Shown here: positions 6,573-14,762 of the stretch, in pieces
Layout of the letters: each line of letters begins with the position of its first letter
Numbering within the stretch: the stretch's first letter is position 1
Assembly (NCBI GenBank): GCA_947176715.1
Contig: CAMWRR010000013.1
Location: forward strand, 1-14,962
Length of the DNA stretch: 14,962 bases
Reading direction: 5' to 3'
Origin: an uncultured Rikenellaceae bacterium
GTDB lineage: Bacteria > Bacteroidota > Bacteroidia > Bacteroidales > Rikenellaceae
The notes under the pieces: model-generated
The model's input: only the letters and a program-made list of their open reading frames with translations
The model's database searches: none
Told to the model about the DNA's origin: nothing
Made by a program: the position numbers and the translations under genes

Positions 6573-7904
6573 TTATTTGGTACGAATCGTAGTGGTGCCC
6601 GAGAGCCATCCGCACGATACGTTGTAGCTGTCGCCCTTGCTGAGGGTGCGGAAGAAGACCTCCTCGTTAGAGGGGAAGTATGCGGGATAGGTGGCTATAG
6701 CCTTGTTGATGACCTCGAGCTGAGCGGGGTCGGTGACATGCTCGCGGGCACGGAGCATCTGGTCGTACACGAGGCAGAAAGCCATCTGACGCTCGAAGCC
6801 CGAGCACTGCGAAGTGCCGTTGGCGTAAGCCTGTGCCAGAAGGAAGTATGCCAAACCGTTCTCGGAGTCGTTGGCGATAGCCTTGCGGGCATACTCGGCA
6901 GACTTGCGGCCGTTCTCGGCTATGAGGGCCACACCTGAAGCGCGCACGGCGTAGTTGGCCTTGACCTCGGGGTTCTGCTCCAGCTCTATGGCCTCGTCGT
7001 AGAACTGGTAAGCCTTCTCCATATTCTTGATTTCGGCGTAGTTGCCGGCTATGATAACGGCAGCCTCGGCGGTAGGCTCCAGAGCGTAGAGCTTCTCGCC
7101 AACCTCTGCGGCGAACGCGCTCTTGCACTCGTTACGGCTCAGGTAACGGGCTATCTTCTTGACAAGGTCGAGATTATCGGGATCGGACTCGAACTGCGTC
7201 TTGAATATCTTCTCGAGGTTATCGCACGTAGCGGCGCCGCTCTGTATGAAGAGGGCGTCGATCACACCGGCCACCTCGTCTTTCTGTGTCTTGTCGCTCT
7301 TGAGAACCACTACCACGAGCTTGTCATACTCGTTGAGAAGAATCTCGGTCTCGACATCGTCGTTCTTGTAACCCTCTACCAACGCGTTGAAGTAACCCTG
7401 CGCGAGGTTGAGATCGATATTGTCGCCCGAAGCCTCTATGGCTGCGGTAGAGTGTTTGATTATATCGTCTATCTCGGTGGGACGGTAGTTGATGAAGTCC
7501 TTGGCCTTTTCGGAATAAATGTATCCCTTGCCACGGGTAGGATGGTCTCCGAACTGCTCGGCACGCATGTCGTAGACGGTGAGCAGGCTGTCGATATAAC
7601 GTACGCGGTCCTCTCTGGTGCGCGCGGTGGCTATCTTGTTTTTATATATGGTACCGCCCATGATGTAGAGGTTCTGACCTATGGCGGGAGCATCCTTTGC
7701 CAACTCGTTGAAATATTTGGAAGCGAGGGCCCAATCTTTCTGACGGAACGCGTCGTTGAGATAGTTGTACTTGAGCACGTTCTCCTTGCGCTCCTCGGGA
7801 GTATCGCCGTATTTCTCGAACTCCGGCGAGCTGTAATCCTGGGCGGACGCCACCCCTGCTATCACCGCGAAAGCGGCAGCCAATGAAAATAATCTGAATT
7901 TCAT
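6573..7904 (-). CDS. Secreted tetratricopeptide-repeat protein
   Basis: 443 residues. A clear Sec signal peptide, MKFRLFSLAAAFAVIAGVASA, precedes QDYSS, so the protein is periplasmic or envelope-associated. The remainder is helical with TPR-like units, most evident at about 45-78, 166-200, 283-312 and 335-362; the 283-312 unit has the A-x-x-x-Y-D-E-A-I pattern. The C-terminus GDSYNVSCGWLSGTTTIRTK is, from memory, a conserved ending in Bacteroidales homologues found just upstream of lptC. It is the first gene of the TPR-lptC-CNNM operon. A scaffold role in envelope assembly is plausible from position only; no enzymatic motif is present. Confidence 0.82.
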   Translation of the reverse strand: MKFRLFSLAAAFAVIAGVASAQDYSSPEFEKYGDTPEERKENVLKYNYLNDAFRQKDWALASKYFNELAKDAPAIGQNLYIMGGTIYKNKIATARTREDRVRYIDSLLTVYDMRAEQFGDHPTRGKGYIYSEKAKDFINYRPTEIDDIIKHSTAAIEASGDNIDLNLAQGYFNALVEGYKNDDVETEILLNEYDKLVVVVLKSDKTQKDEVAGVIDALFIQSGAATCDNLEKIFKTQFESDPDNLDLVKKIARYLSRNECKSAFAAEVGEKLYALEPTAEAAVIIAGNYAEIKNMEKAYQFYDEAIELEQNPEVKANYAVRASGVALIAENGRKSAEYARKAIANDSENGLAYFLLAQAYANGTSQCSGFERQMAFCLVYDQMLRAREHVTDPAQLEVINKAIATYPAYFPSNEEVFFRTLSKGDSYNVSCGWLSGTTTIRTK

Positions 7905-7978
7905 TTCTGTTATTTTTACTTTGAATTTACCTTTTCCTTACAGGAGCGACAACTTATTCGCACTCCCGCTCATACCGA

Positions 7979-7986
7979 CAAAGATA
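7979..7986 (-). promoter_or_regulatory. -7 promoter box of the TPR-lptC-CNNM operon
   Basis: TATCTTTG on the minus strand fits TAnnTTTG, about 75 bases before the ATG at 7904. The -33 element is not obvious. Bases 7987-8232 contain no gene or structure I can support. Confidence 0.5.
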
Positions 7987-8232
7987 TGAATTTATTCATA
8001 AATATACGCCTTTTCGCACATAATTTAACATCATTGAAGCAAAAAGGCTTAAAAAACTGCGAAATAGGCGTCAAAAAAGCAAGCGGACCAAACCTGAAAC
8101 CGCCCTATATCATGCCAATGGAATAGGATGCCATCACCGGACAGCCCCTGCATACTATAAGGGAATTACCCTAAAGCCGCACACACGACAGACTATTGCA
8201 ACAGCCCCGCCGTGACTCCGGGCACATAAAAG

Positions 8233-8264
8233 AAAGGTGCCGATAAGATCTTATCGACACCTTT
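8233..8264 (-). terminator. Terminator downstream of tRNA-Pro
   Basis: AAAGGTG/CACCTTT (8233-8239/8258-8264), one mismatch, then CGATAA/TTATCG around a GATC loop make a 13-bp hairpin. On the minus strand it is followed by TTTCTTTTAT, consistent with termination of the tRNA transcript. Confidence 0.75.
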
Positions 8265-8266
8265 TG

Positions 8267-8341
8267 TCGGGGTGACTGGATTCGAACCAGCGGCCACACG
8301 CCCCCCAGACGTGTACTCTAACCGGGCTGAGCTACACCCCG
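8267..8341 (-). tRNA. tRNA-Pro (anticodon GGG)
   Basis: The minus strand folds as a 75-nt cloverleaf. The acceptor stem CGGGGTG/CACCCCG has discriminator A, and the D arm holds AGCTCAGCCCGGTTAGAGT. The anticodon stem is CACGT/GCGTG around the loop CTGGGGG with anticodon GGG, and the T loop is TTCGAATC. The 3' CCA is not encoded. A perfect promoter precedes it and a strong terminator follows, so it is a single-gene unit. GGG decodes CCC and CCU. Confidence 0.93.
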
Positions 8342-8358
8342 TAGCTGTTTTACGGGTG

Positions 8359-8390
8359 CAAATATAGACTGTTTGTTCCTATTGTGCAAA
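8359..8390 (-). promoter_or_regulatory. Promoter of tRNA-Pro
   Basis: On the minus strand TTTG (8390-8387), 20 bases, then TATATTTG (8366-8359) is a perfect match to the Bacteroidetes primary sigma consensus. The start would fall about 10-15 bases before the mature tRNA 5' end. Confidence 0.85.
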
Positions 8391-8443
8391 TATTTTCTTC
8401 CGTTTTTTACCTTTACAAGCGCAATCAGCTACAACACAACCAC

Positions 8444-9712
8444 TTACCCCCTCGCACGTTGTAACACGGCCAAATCCTCGAAAAACGACGGATATGACTT
8501 GTCCACCGCCTCGGCACCGTCTATGGTTATGGGGCTATCGGCACGCAATGCGCTCACGGCTATCGACATAGCCATACGGTGATCGCCGTGACTCGACAGG
8601 GTCATGCCACCCTTTACGGGGCCGCCGCATACTATTAGGGCGTCGTCGTAGGAGCCGTCTATGCGTATGCCCATGGCATCGTAGAGGTCGATGAGCACTT
8701 TGGCCCTGTCGCTCTCCTTGTGGGTGAGACGGCCCGTACCCAAGAGGGTGCTTTCGCCCTCGCATCCTGCGGCCAGAGCCACCAATGCGGGGAAGAGGTC
8801 GGGGCAGTCGGTGGCGTCGAACGAGAAGCAGTTGACCGGGGAGCGTTCCACCGTCACCTGATCCCACTCTATGGATATGCGTGCTCCGGCATAGTCGAGC
8901 GCTTCGAGTATCGCCTTGTCGGCCTGCAACGACCGTCCGTGCAGGTTACCCACCGTCACCTTGCCCGACAAGGCCCCCGCCACCAACAGACACGAGGCCC
9001 CGCTCCAGTCGCCCTCGACGTTGTAGCACTGCGGCCTGTAGCGTTGTCCGCCCTTGACAAGGAAACGACGGTAGTCCTCGTTCTCCACGCGCACGCCGAA
9101 CGACTGCAACACATCGCACGTCATGTCTATATATGGGCGCGAGGCGAGGTTGTCGACAGTTATAACCGAGTCGGCCGCCACCAAAGGCAAAGCCGTGAGC
9201 AACCCCGAGAGGAACTGCGAGCTGACACTGCCGTCCACCGTCACCTCGCCGCCACGTATCGGCCCGCAGACGGTGAGGGGCAGATGTCCGTCGCAGGTGT
9301 CGACGGTAGCCCCGAGCGCACGTAACGGCACCTCCATCATCTCTACCGGACGCGACATTATCGACCCGTGACCCGTTATGACCATGGGGCGCGACACCAA
9401 TGCGGCGACAGGGGTGAAAAGGCGTGTGGAGAGCCCCGACTCGCCTATCGACAAGGTATCGGACACGGGCGAGGGCGACGAACAGCCCACTATCGAGACA
9501 TCGCCGCCGCTCCTCGTCACCGAAGCGCCGAGCGACGCCGCCACCGACAAAGCCGCCTCGGTATCGTTGCAACCGCCTATGTTGCGAAGAATCGACTCTC
9601 CGTCGGCCAGTGCGGCTACGGCTATGGCGCGCTGGGCGTAACTCTTGGATGAGGGGGCCGTGACACTTCCCGATACGGACGACGGCGATACGGTCTTTTG
9701 CATGATGTGCAT
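8444..9712 (-). CDS. aroA: 3-phosphoshikimate 1-carboxyvinyltransferase (EPSP synthase)
   Basis: 422 residues. The enzyme joins phosphoenolpyruvate to shikimate 3-phosphate, the sixth step to chorismate, in the cytoplasm. Substrate-binding positions are visible: SSKSYAQR with K23, S24 and R28; SSQ at 164-166; DCPDLFP (302-308) with catalytic Asp305; RLTHKESDR (328-336); GDHRMAM (376-382); and DKSYPSFFEDL (404-414). The usual N-A-G-T-x-x-R loop reads GESGLSTR (90-97), an atypical PEP-site variant. The ATG at 9703 is an alternative start that would drop three residues. The next shikimate gene, aroC, lies about 2 kb away on the other strand beyond mlaEF. Confidence 0.95.
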   Translation of the reverse strand: MHIMQKTVSPSSVSGSVTAPSSKSYAQRAIAVAALADGESILRNIGGCNDTEAALSVAASLGASVTRSGGDVSIVGCSSPSPVSDTLSIGESGLSTRLFTPVAALVSRPMVITGHGSIMSRPVEMMEVPLRALGATVDTCDGHLPLTVCGPIRGGEVTVDGSVSSQFLSGLLTALPLVAADSVITVDNLASRPYIDMTCDVLQSFGVRVENEDYRRFLVKGGQRYRPQCYNVEGDWSGASCLLVAGALSGKVTVGNLHGRSLQADKAILEALDYAGARISIEWDQVTVERSPVNCFSFDATDCPDLFPALVALAAGCEGESTLLGTGRLTHKESDRAKVLIDLYDAMGIRIDGSYDDALIVCGGPVKGGMTLSSHGDHRMAMSIAVSALRADSPITIDGAEAVDKSYPSFFEDLAVLQRARG

Positions 9713-9795
9713 ATTTTAGATTTTCCCCCGGACATTGCACCGCATCAATAAAGAGGCGGGGCGTTTCTCAGGCTCGTCCGGGAGATTGCATGACG

Positions 9796-9803
9796 CAAAA
9801 GTA
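9796..9803 (-). promoter_or_regulatory. Possible -7 box for aroA
   Basis: TACTTTTG on the minus strand fits TAnnTTTG and lies about 85 bases upstream of aroA. No -33 box is found at standard spacing, so confidence is low. The divergent spacer 9713-10079 holds this, the mlaE box and no gene. Confidence 0.3.
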
Positions 9804-9934
9804 GTTTTTATATTCCACAAAAACGTAACGGAGGGTCAAAATCGGACACAAATATTTACGGCACTCCCGAGAACGGCCACTCGCTTACGGACTCCAAAAT
9901 GGACCGCCTTATATGCAGAGGAGAGAAAAAATCA

Positions 9935-9942
9935 TATATTTG
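9935..9942 (+). promoter_or_regulatory. Possible -7 box for the mlaEF unit
   Basis: TATATTTG fits TAnnTTTG exactly. It lies about 140 bases upstream of the mlaE ATG at 10080 and lacks a recognisable -33 element. The implied leader of about 130 bases shows no clear structure. Confidence 0.4.
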
Positions 9943-10079
9943 CATGATATAAACGATACGGTTGAACGGACAGGGCACCAAGGACGACCTTTTGCAGGCC
10001 GCATACCGCCCGTAAATATCTATTGCGATACCGCATCCGGATCGGTTATGCTTATAATGTTGTAATTCAAACGCACACG

Positions 10080-10832
10080 ATGTTCGTAACGAAAATACTC
10101 GGAGAGATAGGCAGTTACATGATGCTGATGCGCAAAGTGTTTCAGCGTCCCGTGAAGCGGCAGGTGTTCCGTCGCCAGCTCTTCGACGAGATGGAGAAGT
10201 TGGGCCTCAACTCCATAGGCATAGTGGCCGTCATATCGGTGTTCATGGGCGCAGTGGTGGCCCTGCAGATGGCTATAAATCTGGAGTCGCCGTTTCTGCC
10301 CAAATATCTGATAGGCTACGCCACGCGCGAGTCGCTCATACTCGAGTTCAGCTCCACGATAGTGGCCCTGATACTGGCCGGCAAGGTGGGGTCGAACATA
10401 GCCTCCGAGATAGGCTCCATGCGCATCACCGAGCAGATAGACGCCCTCGAGATAATGGGGGTCAACTCGGCCAACCACCTGATACTGCCCAAGATAATAG
10501 CCGCCATGATCTTCTTCCCCTTGCTCACGCTCATGAGCATGTTCGTGGGGGTGTTGGGCGGTTATTTCATAGTATTCACCGTAGACATGATGACGCCGGA
10601 CGACTTCATGACCGGTCTTCTGAGCGACTTCCGCCCATATCTCGTACTCTACGGCGTCACCAAGATGGTGGTGTTCTCGTTCATCATCACCTCTGTGTCG
10701 TCGTTCTACGGCTATTACGCCAAGGGCAACTCGCTGGAGGTGGGACGCTCCAGCACGCAGGCGGTGGTTTCGAGCACGATAGTGGTGCTCATATTCAACG
10801 TGATATTAACCAAGCTCTTCTTTACATACTAA
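10080..10832 (+). CDS. mlaE: MlaE-family ABC transporter permease
   Basis: 250 residues from the ATG at 10080; an earlier TTG at 10023 in the same frame is unlikely. MlaE is the inner-membrane permease of the Mla system, which moves phospholipids between inner and outer membranes. Several hydrophobic segments are visible (about 47-64, 93-101, 141-168, 186-205, 231-247). The family motif AGKVGSNIASEIGSMRITEQ (101-120) continues into IDALEIMGVN (121-130), the conserved cytoplasmic helix that contacts the ATPase. The downstream gene on the same strand encodes the ATPase after a 22-base gap. The substrate-binding MlaD partner is not in the window. Confidence 0.9.
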   Translation: MFVTKILGEIGSYMMLMRKVFQRPVKRQVFRRQLFDEMEKLGLNSIGIVAVISVFMGAVVALQMAINLESPFLPKYLIGYATRESLILEFSSTIVALILAGKVGSNIASEIGSMRITEQIDALEIMGVNSANHLILPKIIAAMIFFPLLTLMSMFVGVLGGYFIVFTVDMMTPDDFMTGLLSDFRPYLVLYGVTKMVVFSFIITSVSSFYGYYAKGNSLEVGRSSTQAVVSSTIVVLIFNVILTKLFFTY

Positions 10833-10854
10833 GAGGGCGCAACGCAAGGCACAG

Positions 10855-11607
10855 ATGATCAAAGCCGAACACGTATCGAAGCAGTTCGACGGGCGCACGG
10901 TGCTCGACGATGTCACCGCCACGTTCGAGACAGGCAAGACCAACCTGATAATAGGACAGAGCGGCTCGGGCAAGACGGTATTTCTCAAGTCGTTGGTAGG
11001 GTTGCACGATATCGACGGCGGCCGCATATATTACGACGACATCTGTTACAGCTCTCTCGACTTCAAGGCGAAGAAAGAGGTACGCAAACAGGTGGGCATG
11101 CTCTTTCAGGGCGGGGCGCTCTTCGACTACTCCACCGTGGAGGAGAACGTCAAATTCCCGCTCGACATATTCACCGACCTCTCCGAGAGCGACAAGCTCG
11201 ACATCGTCAACGAGACCCTCAAACGCGTACGCATAGAGAACGCCCACAAGCTCTACCCCTCCGAGATAAGCGGCGGCATGGTCAAACGCGTATCCATAGC
11301 GCGCGCCATAGTGATGAAGCCCCGTTACCTCTTCTGCGACGAACCCAACTCCGGGCTCGACCCGCTCACCTCCATAGTGATAGACAACCTCATAAAGGAG
11401 ATCACCGAGGAGTACGGCATCACCACTATAATAAACACCCACGACATGAACTCCGTGATGGAGATAGGCGACACGGTGGTATTCATCTATCAGGGCAAAT
11501 TATGGTGGCGCGGCAACAAAGACGACATACTGATGAGCGACAACAAGGAGCTGAACGACTTCGTATTCGCCTCGGCCATGGCAAAGAGGGCGCGCAAAAA
11601 CATGTAA
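10855..11607 (+). CDS. mlaF: MlaF-family ABC transporter ATP-binding protein
   Basis: 250 residues, a complete ABC ATPase. Walker A is GQSGSGKT (34-41), the Q loop is FQ at 84-85, the signature is SGGMVKR (139-145), Walker B is RYLFCDEP (157-164), the D loop is SGLDP (166-170) and the switch His is H196. The M-x-K-R form of the signature is typical of MlaF/Ttg2A proteins. It powers phospholipid movement through MlaE, encoded immediately upstream. In the 197-base spacer to aroC there is only a short CCGGC/GCCGG hairpin near 11611-11624 and no gene. Confidence 0.92.
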   Translation: MIKAEHVSKQFDGRTVLDDVTATFETGKTNLIIGQSGSGKTVFLKSLVGLHDIDGGRIYYDDICYSSLDFKAKKEVRKQVGMLFQGGALFDYSTVEENVKFPLDIFTDLSESDKLDIVNETLKRVRIENAHKLYPSEISGGMVKRVSIARAIVMKPRYLFCDEPNSGLDPLTSIVIDNLIKEITEEYGITTIINTHDMNSVMEIGDTVVFIYQGKLWWRGNKDDILMSDNKELNDFVFASAMAKRARKNM

Positions 11608-11804
11608 GAGCCGGCAAGTGCCGGTCGGGTAGGTCGTTTAGCCTGAAGTCAGGAGGTTATTTGAAATTTAAACGAAACATCTCTTGAAGTCGCTTTACGG
11701 CTATTTCTTTTACTTACGAGACATAAGACCAGAAAAACGGCACGGAGACAGGCCTCGATAAATCTCATTAATCAACAGCGTCTTAAGACATTCTCATAAA
11801 AGGC

Positions 11805-12797
11805 ATGAACAGCACAGGAAGACTTTTCAGAGTATCCGTATTCGGAGAATCGCACGGCGTAAAGGTCGGAGCGGTAATAGACGGCATACCGGCCGGGATA
11901 ACGCTCTGCGAGGATGATTTTCTCGCCGACCTCGACCGTCGACGGTCGGGAGCGCGCGGCACCACCCCCCGCAAGGAGTCCGACGCCCCGCACATAGTGA
12001 GCGGCCTTTTCGAGGGGCGCACCACCGGAGCACCATTGACGGTGCTGTTCGACAACGAGAACACCCGTAGCGGCGACTATTCGGAGCTGGTAAGCCATCC
12101 CCGCCCGGGACACTCCGACTTCGTGGCCCGTGTCAAATACGGCGGATGCAACGACTATCGCGGCGGCGGCCACTTCTCCGGACGCATCACCCTCGGGCTG
12201 GTGGCTGCGGGCGTTGTAGCCAAGAAGATACTCGCTGCCCGAGGCGTGACGGTATCGGCACGTATTACGGAGCTGGGTGGCGAACGCGACCGTTTCGACG
12301 AAGCGATAGAGAGGGCCGTAAGAGACGGCGACTCGATAGGAGGCATAGTAGAGTGCACGGTCTCGGGCGTACCTGTCGGATGGGGCGAGCCGTTCTTCGA
12401 CTCTGTGGAGAGCCGTCTGTCGCATCTGCTCTTCTCGATACCGGCAATACGCGGCGTGGAGTTCGGTGACGGTTTCGCATCAGCCTCTCAGAGAGGATCG
12501 GAGCACAACGACAGACTATCCGACGCCGCGGGACACACCTTTACCAACCATGCCGGCGGCATCAACGGCGGCATCACCAACGGGAACGACATAGTGTTCA
12601 GAATAGCCGTAAAGCCCACCTCGAGCATATCCGCCCCGCAGACGACATACGACTTCGACTCCGGCAAAGCGGAACCGTTGGTGGTGAAAGGACGCCACGA
12701 CGCCTGCATAGCGTTGCGCGTGCCGGTAGTGGCGGAGGCCGCCGCCGCCGTGGTACTGACCGACTTTATGTTGGTGGCACGGGGGTATGGGCAGTAG
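11805..12797 (+). CDS. aroC: Chorismate synthase
   Basis: 330 residues. The enzyme converts EPSP to chorismate using reduced FMN, the last shared step to aromatic amino acids and folate. Motifs include GESHG (14-18) with His17, DLDRRRSG (42-49), GHSDFVARVKYG (102-113), YRGGGHFSGRIT (118-129), NHAGGINGGITNG (248-260) and GRHDACIALRVPVVAEAAAA (296-315). It is somewhat shorter than the usual 350-365 residues but has all signature regions. Its ATG lies 197 bases after mlaF, so it may have its own promoter, though none is clear. A strong terminator follows. Confidence 0.95.
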   Translation: MNSTGRLFRVSVFGESHGVKVGAVIDGIPAGITLCEDDFLADLDRRRSGARGTTPRKESDAPHIVSGLFEGRTTGAPLTVLFDNENTRSGDYSELVSHPRPGHSDFVARVKYGGCNDYRGGGHFSGRITLGLVAAGVVAKKILAARGVTVSARITELGGERDRFDEAIERAVRDGDSIGGIVECTVSGVPVGWGEPFFDSVESRLSHLLFSIPAIRGVEFGDGFASASQRGSEHNDRLSDAAGHTFTNHAGGINGGITNGNDIVFRIAVKPTSSISAPQTTYDFDSGKAEPLVVKGRHDACIALRVPVVAEAAAAVVLTDFMLVARGYGQ

Positions 12798-12838
12798 AAC
12801 GGCACAGGATATGCCGTAAGGGTCTATCGACATAAAAA

Positions 12839-12883
12839 CACCACAACGGGGTCAAGATCGACTGTACGTTGTGGTGCTTTTTA
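12839..12883 (+). terminator. Terminator of aroC
   Basis: CACCACAACG (12839-12848) and CGTTGTGGTG (12867-12876) form a perfect 10-bp stem, followed by CTTTTTAA. It marks the end of the plus-strand core-gene block, just before the AT-rich region. Confidence 0.85.
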
Positions 12884-12953
12884 ATATGGACTTCATGCCG
12901 ATATGTCGGGAGATTTATCCTCGTTCTGTATCAATCAAACCATTGCCCCCATA

Positions 12954-13254
12954 TCATTCCAAATCATCCTCTTTAACGGACAAAACTAAAGGAAGAGACC
13001 CCGACCCGCCCACGACACTTTCGGCATCGTGCTGTTTCATCAAACAGGCATTCCATTTATTGATGAAGTAGGATTCTTTGTTTGCGGGATAGTTGGCTCT
13101 TATGACATATTTTACGCATTTATAGCTTTAGTCCCCAAAAGTTAACCGTTTCATAATCGTATGATTTTCTTATCCCGGGGACTGTTTGCTTGTTCAGGTC
13201 ATAAACTCCGGCCCTCATACTTCGAAATATTGTAATCGTAATGCCAACTCCCAT
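12954..13254 (-). pseudogene. Possible broken small gene (two overlapping minus-strand frames)
   Basis: One frame starts at an ATG at 13254, runs 44 codons and stops at 13120, ending DYETVNFWGLKL. A second frame, open from 13127 to a stop at 12954, has no early ATG but reads like coding sequence: KCVKYVIRANYPANKESYF, then INKWNACLMKQ. The two overlap by a few bases, as a single frameshift would produce. They follow the phage-like variable protein on the same strand. I recognise no family. A chance arrangement, or two unrelated remnants, is possible. The rest of 12884-13323 shows an AGTCCCC/GGGGACT inverted repeat near 13130-13185 and no template-repeat copy of the upstream gene. Confidence 0.25.
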
Positions 13255-13323
13255 TACCCTAGTTTCCGTAAGACAGGCGGTTTGATATTTGTATTGATTT
13301 CACGATTATAAAGTTCATTATTC

Positions 13324-14757
13324 TTATTCTGGTAAAAAGCATAATCTTGAGCCGACACTTGTATTCCCTGATGAAATGGAAATATTTATATCAGAATATA
13401 GTAGACCGCAACGCTCTCCATAATCTGCTCTGCCACCCAAAATGATAGCTTTTTGTTCAGTGGTTGCCCTAAGATAAGTGAAGAAGTAATCGCAAAAATA
13501 GGTTGAAGAACCTCCGCCTACTGCCGACGGCATATTTTCGCCGTGTTCGCCAATCATCAAAGTTTTTATATAGCCTGCCTCACGCGGTAAATCCCCTATC
13601 TTCTCGTAGTCGGTATAGTCATTACTCTGAAACTTTGCAGGATCACTACATACGTAAAATTCACTAACTCCTCCCTCTATATTACCCTGAGTATTACATT
13701 TACAACCATCTGTAAAACTCCAAATATGGCCAAATGGATTTTCGAGACCTCTATATGACGGTACTGAAACTGTATTGAAAACGGAACCGTCCGAAGCGGG
13801 CATTTCATAATCGACAACTCCTGTCCTATTACCGAGAATATTAGTATGACCGCAAGGAACGAAAGGATTGACCGAATTGTATGTATTCCAATCGGCATCA
13901 CTCAATGTAGTAACACCTTCGCCTAATCCGCCCTGCTTGTATCCCTCGCTTGTAGGCTTTGCATTATAACCAAGTTGGCAGTTGAAGTTCGCATACTCGA
14001 CGGCGTAAAGCCAAAAGCAAGTCTTTTGCACTTCATAAAGGTCGCAATTCCAACCGGCACCGTTCTTTCCGGCAATACCTCGATTACGAGCATATTTCCG
14101 GAAGTTGGCAAACGAAACACTCGTAACAGGTTTTCCTAAGACACTCCTATATGTTCCATCCCAAGCTGACATACCTGACGAATTAACGCCGCCCCTAAAA
14201 GCTTCCGAAGTGTTCTCTACGCTTGCAAGTTTCGGTGTGGATGTTACGGTACGATCCAAGGTCGCTTCATAAGCCGAACGGTAGGTAAGCGGAACAAAGT
14301 GAAAGCCGGATAACTTTCTCTCCGAAAGAAGACAACGACATTTTGTACCTTCAATCTCGAACTTGCGATAATGTGCCGGTATCTCTACCATTATCTGACC
14401 GTCTGTTCCGTCAAGGTTGGCCGGATCTCCGTTCTCTTTCTTTGTACTGTCGTTTGCGTCGAGATAGTAAGCGACGTCTCCGTCATCGCATAAGACGCAG
14501 CGACGCATCTTGTTTTGAATCGGCAAAGAGACATGAAGCTCCGGCTGACCTATTCGGGTACAGGCTGAATCCGCTATATTAGAATCCCACTCAATGCCGT
14601 AATATTGGTTTTCAAGAATACACAACTCTCTTATTTTATCTGCATATTCCCTGAACGGAATATCGCCGCTCATATCAACCCCTTTCTCTACCAAAGCGTC
14701 TCTTATGGCATCTTTAGTTCCACTGAGGTATGCCAGCTTATCTGTTGTCGTCGTCAT
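13324..14757 (-). CDS. Phage tail-type protein with a C-type-lectin-like C-terminus, probable retroelement diversification target
   Basis: 477 residues. The N-terminus (about 5-46), with KLAYLSGTKDAIRDALVEKG and later FREYADKIREL, is a helical module common on phage tail and appendage proteins. The central part is beta-rich and unassigned. From about 335 the sequence resembles the formylglycine-generating-enzyme type C-lectin fold used by diversity-generating retroelement targets: SYRGLENPFGHIWSFTDG (333-350), then GGRADYGERCGLLYS (441-455) and VGSRLCF (468-474) at the end. The last-exposed segment 441-466 is where such proteins vary. There is no signal peptide. It starts 5 bases after a coiled-coil protein gene, so the two are co-expressed. 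GC content is clearly lower than the adjacent core genes, indicating transfer. It likely acts as a receptor-binding tip. Family assignment is from pattern memory. Confidence 0.7.
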   Translation of the reverse strand: MTTTTDKLAYLSGTKDAIRDALVEKGVDMSGDIPFREYADKIRELCILENQYYGIEWDSNIADSACTRIGQPELHVSLPIQNKMRRCVLCDDGDVAYYLDANDSTKKENGDPANLDGTDGQIMVEIPAHYRKFEIEGTKCRCLLSERKLSGFHFVPLTYRSAYEATLDRTVTSTPKLASVENTSEAFRGGVNSSGMSAWDGTYRSVLGKPVTSVSFANFRKYARNRGIAGKNGAGWNCDLYEVQKTCFWLYAVEYANFNCQLGYNAKPTSEGYKQGGLGEGVTTLSDADWNTYNSVNPFVPCGHTNILGNRTGVVDYEMPASDGSVFNTVSVPSYRGLENPFGHIWSFTDGCKCNTQGNIEGGVSEFYVCSDPAKFQSNDYTDYEKIGDLPREAGYIKTLMIGEHGENMPSAVGGGSSTYFCDYFFTYLRATTEQKAIILGGRADYGERCGLLYSDINISISSGNTSVGSRLCFLPE

Positions 14758-14762
14758 ATCTT

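Noticed and set aside
8946..9740. Open frame of 264 codons on the minus strand overlapping aroA
   Set aside because: Out-of-frame shadow of aroA, which has all expected active-site motifs.
12884..13323. Template repeat or reverse transcriptase of a diversity-generating retroelement
   Set aside because: No stretch resembling the 3' end of the 477-residue gene was found by eye, and no frame is long enough for a reverse transcriptase.
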